Of a DNA stretch of 64,000 nt, positions 12,107 to 25,222 are shown piece after piece. The notes under the pieces were generated by a model. That model was not told the DNA's origin. It did not search any database and was given only the letters and a program-made list of their open reading frames with translations. The position numbers were made by a program, and so were the translations under genes. Positions within the stretch are counted from its first letter, which is position 1. Every line of letters begins with the position of its first letter. Where the stretch lies: positions 5,332,001 to 5,396,000 of the forward strand of contig JAJTUQ010000002.1 of the NCBI GenBank assembly GCA_021399445.1, read 5' to 3'. This stretch comes from Xylogone sp. PMI_703. Taxonomy: Eukaryota > Ascomycota > Leotiomycetes.

Positions 12107-13333
12107 TTACTATCGACGTCAGTCAAGTTCCACGGACATACTCGTTTGAAACTGTCTGGAGAAGACGTTTCTCGGAAGTATAGCACAACTGCAAGAAATG
12201 ATAGCTCACCAAACTGAATATGATGCTTACATACAAATCACAATCTCACTGGTAGCTGACTTCGTCCGAGGTTCAACAGCGGAGAATAGTCAACCAACCA
12301 GGGGTCTATCCAACAGGCGCCAAGCGCCTAGCCGACGGGTGGCTGCGGTCATCGTGCTGTACATCCGTACTCCGCCTCTTGATCTAGGAACAGTCCCCAT
12401 TGTCTAAGACCACTCCTCTCATTCAAATCTGATAACTTATTCGCTGGCAGGTCGAGTATCGAGTCATCCTCTCTCTGAAAAGTCTGTTTGAGAAGAGATA
12501 TATCGAGGAGACGAGAAAACGCCAAATACCAAACTAGCTAGTAAAGATTTAAGTCTTCTTTACATCCACAGTATGGCTATCGTATAGAGTGTGACTCTTG
12601 ATAGTTGGCTAAAAGAATCTAGGGAAGTGCGGCATACCTACTCATACTGCGGTAGAACGATCACTGTTGGATCTCAGCCCTGCTCTTCTCTCTTATGAAG
12701 ATAGATAATAGCGCTGTACACATTTGACTGAAAGATGCTAAATGAAATTGTGAATCAAACTTACGTGGATGACTTGAGCAGACTGAGACTCACAGCCTTG
12801 ATACGTTCGCATGAGAAATTTGAGATATGCACCGACCTGACACTGTGACGAGTATTAAGCTCCAATAGGTTATGCGCCCAGCTGGGGCGGACCTGCCACG
12901 CCAACACATCCAGCACAGCTAGCGAATCAACTAACACAAATCGGATATTTAAGAGACGCATGTGCAGTAAAAATTTTCAATATCACACATAAAGGCACCA
13001 GCCTTCTCTAATTGATCAAGAAATATTGCCTTCAGCCCAGTTCCGTGAGGTGTTTTGCTGCAGGTAGTGACGCGCAATGGTGATTACGTCGCTGAAAGCG
13101 TACTAGTGCCTTTCTCACTGACCTGTCAAAAATCCGAAGGCGGTGAGAGCTAAAGTGGTTTTCCGGGGACGCGTTCAGGACTTTCCATATTTCTACCTGT
13201 CGCGTATTCTGCCATTGCGCGGCGAAAAAGGCCCGTTTGGAATTATTATCATATACCGTAGATGAAAGGTGTGATAGGGGGCGAGTTCTGCAGTGTATAC
13301 ATGTGTTCTTCGCGCCCTTGCGAGTGAGCAGCC
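12107..13333. other. Divergent promoter region between the GH78-like and Rif1 genes
   Basis: 1.2 kb without a convincing gene on either strand. It must contain both promoters and 5' UTRs. Rif1 starts in a strong context (gccatggtg at 13331). Confidence 0.6.
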
Positions 13334-16300
13334 ATGGTGCAGCCAGCGCCAGACGCCGAAATTCTGCCCAATATCGCAAGGCCTCCAACACCACCACGTG
13401 GATCAGATAGAAATGCTACAAAGCAACCCACCGGTCGCATTGTATCAGAAGTTTTCAAGCCTACATCATCAATCCGAAGCAGTCGCTCCTCTGGCATCGA
13501 GCCTTTAGTCGGCACTCCTGCGTCTTCTCGGAAGAAGGTTGGTTGGTCTGAATGGACAGAGTATAAGGACTCTCCAGCGGATTCATCACCGATCACGACT
13601 GGATCAGCTATCAAGCGGACTCCAATACCATCCTCTGCAGAGAGAAGGCCCATTAAATCGATCCTCAAGAATTATAATGGGAATACTGCGCATGATCTGG
13701 GCCTAATTGTCAATCCAAAGTTCTCTCCGCCTTATACATTTCCAAACCTGGCGACCATGCTCGAGTCTACAGTTCAACAGTTGGCGGGGAGGGATAGGAG
13801 CTCGAGGATGGATGCATATACAACATTATCTGGAGCACTCAAGGCATCGGATAATGTTCCAGATATACGAGCATTAAAGGATAAAATGGGACTGCTCACA
13901 CAGTTCATCCAGCGTGATTTATCCGCCAAGACGCTGACAGGCACGCCCGATACCAGCCTTACAGTAAATGCTCTTGTCCTACTTTCGAGCTTTCTCCAGA
14001 AACCAGCTATTGCAGAGCTGTTGAACACGGAATTCAGCATTGCTATTGTTGAGCACTGCATAAAAACTTTGGAGGATCCAGAACCATCCAAGGATGTAGT
14101 TAAGCACCTCATGTTCATTATGGCGCAGCAAAATTTCTCAACCAAAATTATGAACTCGGACAGAATCGGGAGACTGATCAAAGCTGTACATGGTATCGAG
14201 GATCATGTGAAAGGAAAAAGCATTTCTATGGGACGCATTGACATATACCGGAATCTTCTTCGCCATTCACGGACTCATATGTTAGCTAACACCGAGTGGA
14301 TTCGAGATCTATTCACCGATATGTTAAGTCCCATTCCGCAAATTCGGTCCGCCGCAATTATGTTTGGTTCGGAGGCATCACTGATTCTCGGCACTGAACC
14401 TCAAGCATCTCGCGCGGTTATGGATCTTTGTCTCTGGGAGGTAGATGACTCTTCTGAAGATTCTTCTGTGAAATATGCACAGTTTTATGCTGGTCGTCTC
14501 AAACAGATGGTTCGTAAAAAGCAAGACGGCTCCAGCGTTCCCCATATATGGAGTGTAGTTGTGCTTTTCCTTCGTTGTCGCCCACATCAATTGGAAAAAT
14601 GGGCGTACATGAAAGAATGGCTTGAGGTCATTCAAGAGTGCTTCAACAGCAGCGATTTGGCAACGAAACTTGAAGCTAACTATGCTTGGAATTGTTTCGT
14701 TTTTGCAGTCCGGCCTGATGAAAAGACGGCACTCAATCTCATAAAAACCCTTGCTCAGCCCCTCAGTTCGCAGCTTAGACGGAAAGATATTCGAAAACTG
14801 GGTGGTAACAATAAATCTCGGAGAACGACCATAGGAAGCATTTGCAACTTGTTGTATTATTGTCTTAGGCCAGGCTCGACAGCGACCCAACTCAACCAAT
14901 ACTGGGATGCATATGTTGCTCCGTTGGTAGGAATGAATTTGACACCACAAAATCCAGAAATTAGTCCCGAAATGGCTGCACAGGATATGGCTGATGCATG
15001 TCATATTCTAAATGGCTTGTTTGACTGTGCAAACCCCAGAGTGTGGAAAGAAACACGAGCTTCGGAACCGAGAATAATGGATTCAAGTGAACTTCCGGCG
15101 CTTGATTCGAGGTGGCTGCGTAGTAACACGACAAGAGTTTTTGATGTTCTGACACCTTTGGTAGAGAAGCTCTTTTGGAATTTCTCCTCGCCAACAAGTG
15201 ATATCTCACGGGTATGGAGGTCTTATATTAATTCAGTTGCATCCGCAGGCATCAAAGAAGTTAAAGTCTCAATTGATACAATGACCGTTGTTGCAGCGAT
15301 CTTCAACATACTCCATAGAATTTGGCATGCTGGACCAGGAAATCCGGTGCTTGGGCAGATACCCGAGGGTAGGCCCTCTCACAATTTCCTCAACAGCTTC
15401 AGTGGCATGATATTGCCTGTAATTGAAGGTCTTGGCCTTCTTCCATTCACCGAAAGGCTCCTATCTATGGGCCAACAGGATATGTTTGTTGTAATATCAA
15501 CCCCGTCTCAACGGCCACCTCAATCTAGAGGAGAGATGAGGTCGCCGTTCCATCATTTGTTCATACTATTAACGGATCCTTCAGCCGGCTTGGAGTATGA
15601 TAATGAATATTTGCAGATGGTCCGGACTCTTCTCGCACCTTTTTTTGACGCAAGAAAGTCAAATAAGTCTAGGATTGATCTTGTACAAGATCTTCTACAA
15701 TTATTACCTGCACAAACATCCGAGGCGTGCAATTGCATTTGGCTTGTTCTGGCTGAGATTTCACGGTCAGTAACGGAGATGATGGATGAGAACAGCCCTG
15801 GAGTTGGTTCTACCCATGATGAACCACTTGGGGTACAGTATCGGAATCTGGTCAAGGTTTTGGATATTGGCATTGAAGTCTCTGGAGATGAGCCTCCTCT
15901 CGCCTGGCATGCGCTTTTTAAGAATGTGCTGAATTCGGCTTCTATTGACGCTGGCGATGGTGGAAAGGCTATTGGCGTTATCGAACCTTTGGCGCGTATT
16001 CTTCTTGCCCGCATTTCATCTAAAGGAGATCCGGCTCGGATATCTGGACTAGAGTACTGTCAGATATTATGCGATGCAGTGACATACCCAAAGAGCCGTC
16101 AGGCGCTTGATGGTGCTCGAAGGCGTCTATGGGGTGTTTCGAACCCAGGTCAGAAGGATTCGTCTCTCGATCCTTATAATTATCTCTATGAGTATATTTG
16201 TGTGACGCTGGAAAACACATACACGTCCTTCGATACATTGAAAGTATCTCAGTATGTTGCCTTGTTAACTACTATCAATAAGATGCTTGATCGCTGCCCT

Positions 16301-19260
16301 CGCGCAAATGTGCTCAATCTTCTGGCAAAGTTGCAAAAAGGAGTAGCGTGCTGGATTCGAGATGAGCATGCACGGATCAGTTATAGTATTGGGATTAATC
16401 TGTCTAATGCTGTAAGAATGTTGACATTTCTCTTTTATATTCATGCTAACATTCTTAGGTCACATCTCTATGGAAGAATATCTGCAATCTTATCCAGTCT
16501 TTGAGTCTCGGTACTGACAACCCCTCGGTATTACAAACGTTCGAAACCCTACTTCTTGCGGGAATGGATAGCAAGCATCGATCTATCGTTAATCTAACCA
16601 TTGGAATGTGGAATTCAGCCTTCGGTCACCCACAGACTAAGTTGCAATACCCCCAAACCCTAGTAGATGCTATCCATAGACTCAACCCTATTGCCGAGCT
16701 TCTCCTGCCGGCAGATTTCCCCGAGTCCCGTAATGATGGTGGTAGTGTTGGATCAATCGATTTCCTTGAAACGCAAGATGGGTCCACCTCATTTGGCACT
16801 AATATCGACTCAATTCTAAGAAAACAGCAAACGCCATATCTCAGCGTCTCCCCTCTTCCTCGACTAAGATCCACCTCCCCGATGGATATATCCTCAATAC
16901 TCTCCCCAGCTCCGAGTAGATTTTCTCATTCTCGCCAAGAGACACCTGAGCCAGCAAAAAGAAAGACAACAAGACAGATTACTCCAAACTTAAAGCATAA
17001 CGACTCTCAAGTTTATTTCAAAGCTATTGAGTCATCTCCTCAAGCAGAGCAATCATTTGATTCCCAACTTCTGACGGAACGGCAGAAGGAGGTGAGAGAA
17101 CGGCAGCAGACCGAAGCAGCAATGTTTCCAGATATACGATCCAGTCCTGATCCCAGACTGAAGTCTGCACAAAGGAGGCATATACCATCGGATGAACTTC
17201 AGCTGCTTCGATCATCGGCGTCTGTATCGCAGGACAGTTCTACACGCAGAGACCGAGAGAATACCCCTACCTTAGCAACTGGTGACGGGGATGACTTCAT
17301 TACCTCTTCCCCTACACCGACGAGAACCCCTCCACGGCTTAATAGTCGTGATGTGTCTGATCCGCCGTCATCACCACCAGAAACAATGGTATCGAAATCG
17401 ATTTCGAAACCTTATATGATGCGTTCCTCTCGTGCCGAAGAGGATATCTATGATGTTCCTTCATCACCCCCAGAGCAGTTATTACCGACACAAAACAGCA
17501 ATTCAGCTTCCCTTCCACCATCAGCTCAAGTAGATCCTTATGCTCCAGTAAATAGCTTCAAGCTTTCCACCCTAGGGACTAGTTCGAAGGAGACTAACGC
17601 ATCCACTTCTCCGACGGTTCCCTTTTCAACAAATGTCAGCGCCGCCAATTCGGTTTCTATTTCTGTGGAAGATGCAGAGATTCCATCTCCCAGAGATATT
17701 TCCGTAGATGATAGCCAAGATGAAGGAGATAATGAGCTGGAGAAGGAAACTAACTGGGTTGAGACTTCTGTTAGCTTTGAACGACCACGAGACACGTATG
17801 ATTCCAGTATTATCTATGAGACTACCATTATGGATACTCCTGAAAGACTTACTACCGAAAATGTTAACGGATCCCTTGTTAGATCAAGAACGCCACCTAC
17901 CAAACCTGCAGAACTCTTTATCAGAGATCAGACACCCAATGCACATCTGGAAATATATGTCGATGCTCTCTCAAGCCCAGTATTCTCCGACAAACAAGCT
18001 GGAGTTGAGGAAGTCTGGGTCGATGCCGTCTCGTCACAAATTGAGAGCCGAGACATTATATCATCGAAGCAAACAACATCATCCGCAGCCAGCGATTTTG
18101 ATGAGTCTAGCTTACTGAGGCTGATGGACCAATATGATGAGAATTCTGCAGAACTCTCCCGCCGTGCTTCTGCAGGAGTTAGTCAAAAGAAAGCACCATC
18201 AGTAGATGATTTATCTAGAACACCGACACCTTCAGAATCTTTCCCCGCACTGAACCCCATTGAGGCCAGCGTGCGTCTTGCTAGACACGGTGGCTCTGCA
18301 AAGTCAACTCCCGCAGAACGACGGACCCTTTCTTCACAAACAACTAGGAACGGGTCAAAAGCTCCCTCAACTCCTAAAACTCCTCCGCAATTATCAATCA
18401 TGGACGTACAGGGAGATGTAGTCGATTATGATGATACGATCATTGTTGATGTCGAGGGGTCTAGATACAAGAGGGCAACACCAAGGGAGACTTTCTTAGC
18501 AAGAATTCGTGCAGCTGAGGCCTCAAAGAAGAGGAAACGTGAGCTTGTAGAAGATGAACCCGAGATTCCTAAAAGTCAAGAAGCCTCAACTAAAGGTGTG
18601 TAAATGTTTCTGTAAACCTACATGATTAACCAATACTGACATTTGGAACCAGATGATGCTGAGCCACCGCGTAAAATCCGTGGACGGCGAAGGTCGCAGA
18701 GACTTCGCGCATCACGTAATGACTCTGGCGAGACGCTTGAAACTTCTAAAGAATCACCTGCAAGTGCCTCAACGCCATCTAACTTTAGTGTAATTATCAC
18801 TACGCCTAAAGCAGTCGAACCGCAACGAGCGCTCCAGGAGCCTCGAGGGTCCCTGATTAATAGGCGTAGGAAAAGCCAAGATAAAGAGGAGTTTGACAAA
18901 GTAGACCAATCTTCTACATCTGAGGCTCAAGTCAATTCTTTGAAGGCCGGCATACCTACGAGAAGATCCCGAAGATCTGAGCCGCAAGCACAAAATGAGA
19001 GACACATCAGAGAGGCAGTCACTCGATCTAGATCTGCTTCACGGAGACTCGCAGAGTTGACATCGACTCTTCCGGAATCCGGCGAGACGTCCTCACCACT
19101 TAGGGCAACAACGGCACAGATAGTTGCGGATAAACTACAGAATATCATTACTGATCTGAGTAGTGGTACACTCTCGCGAGATGAGATCCAAAAGCTTGAG
19201 GATTTGTTTGGAAATGCAAAGGAAGCTCTATATAAAGCTGGGAAACGGAAGACACGTTAG
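13334..19260 (+). CDS. rif1: Rif1 homologue, telomere and replication-timing regulator
   Basis: Three exons: 13334-16411, 16459-18595 and 18653-19260; introns of 47 and 57 nt; 1940 residues. The first ~1050 residues form a helical-repeat array matching the Rif1 N-terminal domain, starting with FSPPYTFPNLATMLES. The intron-1 join continues the fold (SLWKNICNLIQSLSLG). The second half is a disordered Ser/Thr/Pro-rich tail with many SSP and TP sites, ending in a basic region and a short conserved C-terminal helix (TAQIVADKLQNIITDLSS). Two protein phosphatase 1 docking motifs sit near the N-terminus: KVGW (68-71, RVxF type) and SILK (109-112). By family it recruits PP1 to oppose DDK at replication origins and controls telomere length and DNA repair. 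Length and layout fit fungal Rif1 well. Confidence 0.88.
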
Positions 19261-19705
19261 AAGGGAGGTTGTCTGTCGTGTTATATGATGAGTTATTTTA
19301 TTCTTGTATCTCTTGTTTGGGAGCATGCAGCCAAAGTACATAGATTGGAATGGGAAGGGTAGGCAATACGAATGATGCATGGGTTAGGAGTACATGATGA
19401 CTACGGGATATCAACGTATCATTGGTCTTAGCTATGATACCAAATAACGTTTTCTGTTTTAAATCAAGGTCCATAATTTATTCCATTTGTTCTAGGGTGT
19501 TTGACAATCTAGATACAAAACTCACAATCTCTCCATCGGACCATTTAGACAAATCCTTCCATCTTAACCACATCTTAACCACATCTTAACCATTTCCACC
19601 ATTTTTCACCGCGTATCCTGGCTTCAAGCTTAGTCCATCCGTGAAATAATCACTCGTCAGTCAGTTGACAGAATAGGAGACAGGGGCCTAAGCCAGGAGT
19701 GAGGT
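19261..19705. other. Convergent intergenic region with an 11-bp tandem repeat
   Basis: 3' UTRs of Rif1 and the membrane-protein gene. Three copies of the 11-bp unit catcttaacca (last copy slightly divergent) lie at 19560-19592. No gene seen. Confidence 0.6.
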
Positions 19706-20611
19706 CTAATGCTCGCCGGTAGTTCGTTGACGCTGCTCGTACTGAGCGTTGTAGCGCTGCAATGTCCGGAAAGTGGCGATCGAGGAGCTAGTATAGGTGC
19801 GAGGACCTGCGGCATCCTCGATGAGGATGTCGTCTGACAGGTGGCCAGCGAAGTACCAACGATTGTGTCTGTCGCGGAACATGTAGGTACCCAAGCCGTA
19901 TTGTCCGTCCTCCTCGCCACCATTCCAGAAAAGGCCAGAAGAGCCGGAGTCCGAAGCGTGATCATCATTCTCAGAGTCGGTAGCAAAGTCAGTGTGAAAG
20001 TTGTAGAAATTCTCCATGCCAATAATTTCCTCTTCATCAGCTGCGTAGGAATTGTATCGGAGTCCCTCTGCATAGACATCGTAGAGCCACATGATAGAAT
20101 ACATGAGAGCGAAGAGAAGGAGAGTAGGTGTTTCGATAATTGCGATGCCAACGATACCGATGATGTATGCAACCTTCTTGATGAGCCAGATGATACTTTG
20201 GATGAAGCAGACTTGGAGTTCAAAGAGAAGATCAATGATATCGATATCAAGGATCTGAAAGAAAGAGTGAACTGTGATAAAGAGGCTTGCAAGGAGAAGA
20301 GACCAGAGAGACATGGAGCCTTCAAGGAAGGCAGAGACAAGAATATTTCCCATGCCAATGAAGTAAAGAGAGGTAGCGAAGAAGACAGCGATCTCTTCTT
20401 CAAGTGAACCGAGCTGGATGTAGCCTGGGATGAAGCCTTCAACGATGAGAGTAGAAAGAACCTCTGTGAATTGAAGGATCAATCCAATGCCGATTGACCA
20501 CATGGGAACAGTGGCCGTCTCCATAATGGTGACAATCAGATGGGCAATGCCGGTATAGAGAGATACCGCAAAGAGGGTAGCCCAAGCTACCTCCAACATC
20601 CAATGAACCAT
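19706..20611 (-). CDS. Multispanning membrane protein of unknown function
   Basis: Single exon, 301 residues. The N-terminal two thirds hold about six strongly hydrophobic segments, the first being WATLFAVSLYTGIAHLIVTI. Several acidic or polar residues sit between them, for example LGSLEEEIAVFF and ILDIDIIDLLFEL. The last ~110 residues are soluble and acidic (DEEEIIGMENF, SENDDHASDS), ending in a conserved-looking block DRHNRWYFAGHLSDDILIED and a basic tail. The codon pattern and composition argue for a real gene; an antisense frame of 188 codons is its shadow. I do not recognise the family. Confidence 0.62.
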   Translation of the reverse strand: MVHWMLEVAWATLFAVSLYTGIAHLIVTIMETATVPMWSIGIGLILQFTEVLSTLIVEGFIPGYIQLGSLEEEIAVFFATSLYFIGMGNILVSAFLEGSMSLWSLLLASLFITVHSFFQILDIDIIDLLFELQVCFIQSIIWLIKKVAYIIGIVGIAIIETPTLLLFALMYSIMWLYDVYAEGLRYNSYAADEEEIIGMENFYNFHTDFATDSENDDHASDSGSSGLFWNGGEEDGQYGLGTYMFRDRHNRWYFAGHLSDDILIEDAAGPRTYTSSSIATFRTLQRYNAQYEQRQRTTGEH

Positions 20612-23478
20612 TGTGGAAGATGTTATGCATAAAAGAAAGCTAGAGCAGTGATGGAAAAGAGGGTGATGCGAAATGAACGAGTATCAAAGAGCTTGATACC
20701 AAGAAGTGTGATTTGTTTTCGGGAAAGATGAGATTGACGTGAAGGAGAATGCCCTTAAGTACCATAAAGTCTCGGCGCTCTCGCCATCCTGAGGACGTCG
20801 TGGCCAACTCATGAGGCATATATTGATACCTATGATATCGGCCGGCCGACGACATCGTTGTGAGAGAGCCATAGAATATTCCGTCCATTTCTAGGCCTAG
20901 GCACATATTCTGTGCAGGCAAAATGAGAATCTTTCAATATTGCTGAATGATATTGCGACTGAGTCGTGCATATTTTCAAACATCTTTATATCAATATCTG
21001 CAGAGCTTGTATTAAGGGGCAACATCGATGAGGTTGAAAAAGGGGGGTGTTAGCGCCTACTAGCGCGACGCTAAGAAACGAGCAGCCTTGGGCTTCTGAG
21101 AGCTGCAGGACGAATACGAAAAATACAAGACATAAGTATAGGAGAATTGTAGATTTTCTACACAGCTTGCTTGGCTTCTAGAGAAGGTGACTTTATTGAT
21201 GAATTCTAATCTTCGATCAGACTTGGATCAATCCTGGCGAAGCAGTCAAGGCATTATTTTATAGTGTAACAGATAGCCGTAAAAGATAGACAAATCAAGC
21301 TTCCCGAGTGGTATCATTAACATCTATAGCACTGAAGCATGCAAACACTCGATATTGCCTGGTGAAAGACGTGAATATATACTTTGTTGCAAGACCAAAG
21401 ATCCAAATAAACAATAAGAAATGACAAACCGAGCAGCAACAGTAGATCTACGTAAAGCATGCTGCCAAACGGAATTCTGGGGAGTTAAGGTAGTGTATAT
21501 CTATATTGTTAAATCAATCAAACACACCATCTAGGTCTCCCAGTGCCAACTACACTAGCGACCAACGTTCCCGGGCCTTTCCCCAGTAGAACAGCTTCTA
21601 GATATTCCCAAATAAAGAAGCACCCTACAAGGAGCAGTGAACAGCGCCTCTCATGGCAGAGTGGTCAGGTCAATCACTGTTCTGGAGACGGGGGCCAATC
21701 CTAATAGTGAACTTATTATAAGAACACTGATATATTAGGGGAGATGTAGGGCAATGTCTACAGCACGCCACCACGCGATAGCTGTCTGGCCCGAACTCTT
21801 TTGTCATCTGTACTGTCTTTCTTTTCTAAAAAATTGAAGGAAAGGAAGTAGAAAAAAATAAATAAGAAGCAAAAGGTAAATTGAAACGATGAAGTCATAG
21901 ACCCAGGATATAATAACTCCAAGCCCACCAACCCTCATTTCCATTGTCAAATTAAGACATCCAAGCATATAAGTCTCTCTAAAAGTTAACAGAAACGCTT
22001 AGAAAGAGTACCACAAAGCGGAAATAATCCACGGCTCAGAGCAAAAGCAAATATTTCAAAAAAAGAAAGGAAGAGAAAGCAAACCGTCTGAGACAACCAC
22101 GCGGCAAGTGCATCGCCCCCTCTTCATTCTGCAAAGATGCAAGCCGTAACCATAGAATAACGCCTTCCAAGAAGCACATCCACATACTCAGTAAACAACC
22201 ACAGCCTCATCCAGATAAAACAACATGATGCAAAAGAAGGTACACCACGTGCACAATCCCTACCTGTACCAAACTCCACACCCTGCCATCCTGCACCATA
22301 TCCTGCACAGTCGATCCCTCCCAACCATGGATACACAAAACAATCTGATCTACCGTATAAAAGTTCCCCATTATTCCCGACACCGTGCGTACTTGGTGCA
22401 GATCGATCTGAGATATGCATTGCATAATTGACGCGCAATCAATGGATGGATAGTTAACGCGCATTCGGTAAGTATGGTAAATAAGAGAGCCTTTGTGTAA
22501 CCTTACTAGTATATGTCTAAGCCCTATCCTTCATATCGCCTAAGCGGGAGTACCGGGTGATCTACAAAGGCCCCCCATCGCTTTCTTGTACAGTACATGT
22601 ACCTAATGCAGTAGTAGAGGAGGTCTGATCTCAGAAAAATGTTCTGTACAGAGGGACAAAGAGTGACTGACTGAGTCAGAAAAGGCCCCCTGGACACTAC
22701 ATGATCGAGTCAATGATCTCTCCCTCCCTGTCTTTTTATGTTCAGCCCTAGCTCGGGGCTAAAGGAGAACATAATTAATAAAAATCGATATGCACGAGGG
22801 TTACGAAGTGCATATTTTTATTGATTTGTGTTTACTCACTACTTCCATCACCAACGACCCGTGTGTGCCTTATGCCCTATGCCGATGGCCGCGCCGATGC
22901 CGAGTGGTGCCTTGAAAAGAGGAATCATTAGGGCTTCACGGTTTGTTTTGTTTTATTTTGGCTTGGAGTGGTTGGTCTGGTTTCTGTCCCTTTTTGCCTT
23001 CCAAAACACCAAGGATCACATCTCAGATCTAGATAGAAAGAGATAGAAAGACAGAGATGCTAATCCACTGGTATTCTATTACTAATAGATGTAAGTGGAG
23101 AGAGCACAACAACACACTATATACTATCGTCCTCAAGCGGCTCCTAATACGTGCCGCTATCATTCGCTGCAGCTTGCTGCAGGATGATATCCACCCGAGC
23201 ATTTGCTTTTCTGCATTTTGCTGTTGACAAAATGGTATGTAAAAAGGAAACAAGAATATTAAGATCCCTTGGCCAGATTATATCCGCACACCTTAAAATG
23301 ATCAAGAGAAAGACCCAGACATTTTGCCTCCAAGTTGGCGGGTGATAAAATAAGGACAGACACTCAAATCAGCAACAGCCCTGATACTTCCATAGCCCCG
23401 CCGCCCAAAAGCCCATAACTCCGCAAATATTTCGTATCCAACGTATCTCCGTTAAGCTTCAGTTAGGTATATGTGGAT
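20612..23478. other. Long non-coding region with inverted repeats
   Basis: 2.9 kb between the 5' end of the membrane-protein gene and the 3' end of ric8. No frame shows a coding pattern. Pyrimidine-rich and AT-rich blocks alternate. Hairpin-forming sequence lies at 22744-22822 (listed separately). Confidence 0.6.
22777..22822. repeat. Imperfect inverted repeat (potential hairpin)
   Basis: The left arm, 22777-22795, and right arm, 22808-22822, pair as 8 bp (atatgcac with gtgcatat) plus 7 bp (aataaaa with ttttatt). A 4-nt bulge separates the two blocks and the loop is 12 nt. A smaller stem, agccc/gggct, sits just upstream at 22744-22760. No function can be assigned. Confidence 0.55.
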
Positions 23479-25222
23479 TTAGTCACTCTCGACGTCGTCT
23501 TCAATCTCTAGAAATCTGCCTTGTTCCATCGCTTCTTCGACCGGATTCTTGACGCTGACAACACCAGTTTTCTTTAGTCTATTCAACGAGTTAGCAAATG
23601 CTGTGCGCTCAGAGTATATAAAGACTCGTAAAATAATAAAACGAGATAAAAGGTTGGACAAACCTCTCAAATAGTATGAATAACTTCTCCGCTTCTTGTT
23701 CCTTCTCTTCCTGCGTCATCTCGGGCATTGCGACCTTTGTCTCTGTCTCTAACAGCTGACCCGTAATGGGATTGATTGGCTTCGTGCTATCCGCATCGCT
23801 GAATCCCGAGCGAACGCTGTCCGCGCTGCTGGCAGTGCTATAAGCCTCGAGTGCATTCTCAGGCACAGAGATATTATGCTGGAAGAGAAATCCGGAAGCA
23901 AAACCATAGCCTACATTCCGCACAAATTTTGTTGCATCTTTCCCGCTGAGCTCGAAGAGCAATTGCGAGACTTGTTCGCGAACTTGTGGTGTGCCTGGAT
24001 TAGTGGAGAGGCGCAGCACACGGCCCGAAAGCGTCTGCGACCGGCCGAGTGGCTGATTGCGCTCTTCTTGGGAAGGTAATAACAGCGCTTGGCAGACTTT
24101 CTGGAGTTCCCTTGGTGCGATTTCATAGGTTTTTCGGAGAAGAGTTACTAGTGGAGAGACTAGTTGCTCGAGGTCGTCGTCCTGGTAGGCCTTTAATGAC
24201 TTGTCGAGTATATCGGTGAATCGTTCTATGTTTGCTGCAGGGGCGGGTTTAGGGAACATAGCAGCTTTATTGTCGTGCGTGCTGAGCGGGAGATTAATTA
24301 AGGCGTTCACAAGTGGACCAATTGGAGCATCAAGAGGTTTCGACTGGCTGACGGGACGTTTGAGGAGAAGCGTCAGAATAGGCGGCACGGCCGATGCGAA
24401 AGAATACTGGCGTTGCGGGCAGTGGTGCGTCAGATTGAAAAGCAATTTGAGCGATTCGACCAGAGCCATTCCCTCCATCGGATCCAACTCCTTGACTTTC
24501 TTCTGCTTTGTAAGGTATTGCTTGGCATGCCTAGCGATGTTTTGACAGATGTGTTCCGCCACATGGTGTTGATCTATGAGTTTTTCAATGTTGATGTTGG
24601 TATCGTAGGTGGTAAGGAAGATTATTCGAGACACCAGGAATTCGTCATCTCTGCTGTCATTCTTAAGTTTCAAACACATCTTGGTTTCGTAGCCTAGATC
24701 CACAAAAACCTGTCGCGTGCTTGGTCGGAGAAGGAGGGCATTGGCAAGACATCGTAGCGCATTGCGCGAGGTGGTTTTCGAGGGGCTGTTGAAGGCATGG
24801 CGGGTCAATGTTTCTATTCCCTGGTGAATGTTAGTTGAGCGCGTGACCACTTTTGGCATTTTATATGCTGAAGCCAGAATCGTACCTCTGGTGTAAATAT
24901 GGGGTCTGCATTCGCAGGATCCCGTCCCAGGACCTTCAAGTCCTCGAGTATCTGATCTCGTTCTGAAAAACCGGCTGTTAACATCGTCATTCACATGCAC
25001 GAGGCTGGGGTATCCTTACGGTGTGGAAGCAGGTTGATCTTCTGCAGGTCCGAACTGAGTTTATCTAGCAGTCGTGTCACCTCGTCAAGTTTCGCTGAAA
25101 GAACCTGTTAGCTGCCCATTGCGACGACAGATGATTCTTGTGACATGTAAAGCCTTTCGTGTATTACCTTTGCCGGTCAGCTCTCCTGCCGACGAAGACG
25201 AGGAGCGAACACTCGTAGCCAT
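23479..25222 (-). CDS. ric8: Ric8/synembryn, chaperone and nucleotide exchange factor for G-alpha
   Basis: Five exons: 25222-25168, 25094-25020, 24962-24886, 24820-23664 and 23578-23479; introns of 73, 57, 65 and 85 nt; 487 residues, the usual size for fungal Ric8. The protein is an armadillo-like helical repeat. Recognisable stretches are FNSPSKTTSRNALRCLAN, SLKLLFNLTHHCP, and near the end TKFVRNVGYGFASGFLFQ. The last exon carries GVVSVKNPVEEAMEQGRF, the conserved C-terminal segment of the family. It acts in the cytosol and at the membrane, folding and activating G-alpha subunits. In filamentous fungi this affects growth, conidiation and pathogenicity. All four splice sites keep frame and restore the domain, so the model is firm. 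Confidence 0.92.

Noticed and set aside
19841..20407. 188-codon plus-strand frame
   Set aside because: Antisense to a hydrophobic membrane-protein gene; its charged composition is the complement of Leu/Ile/Phe codons.
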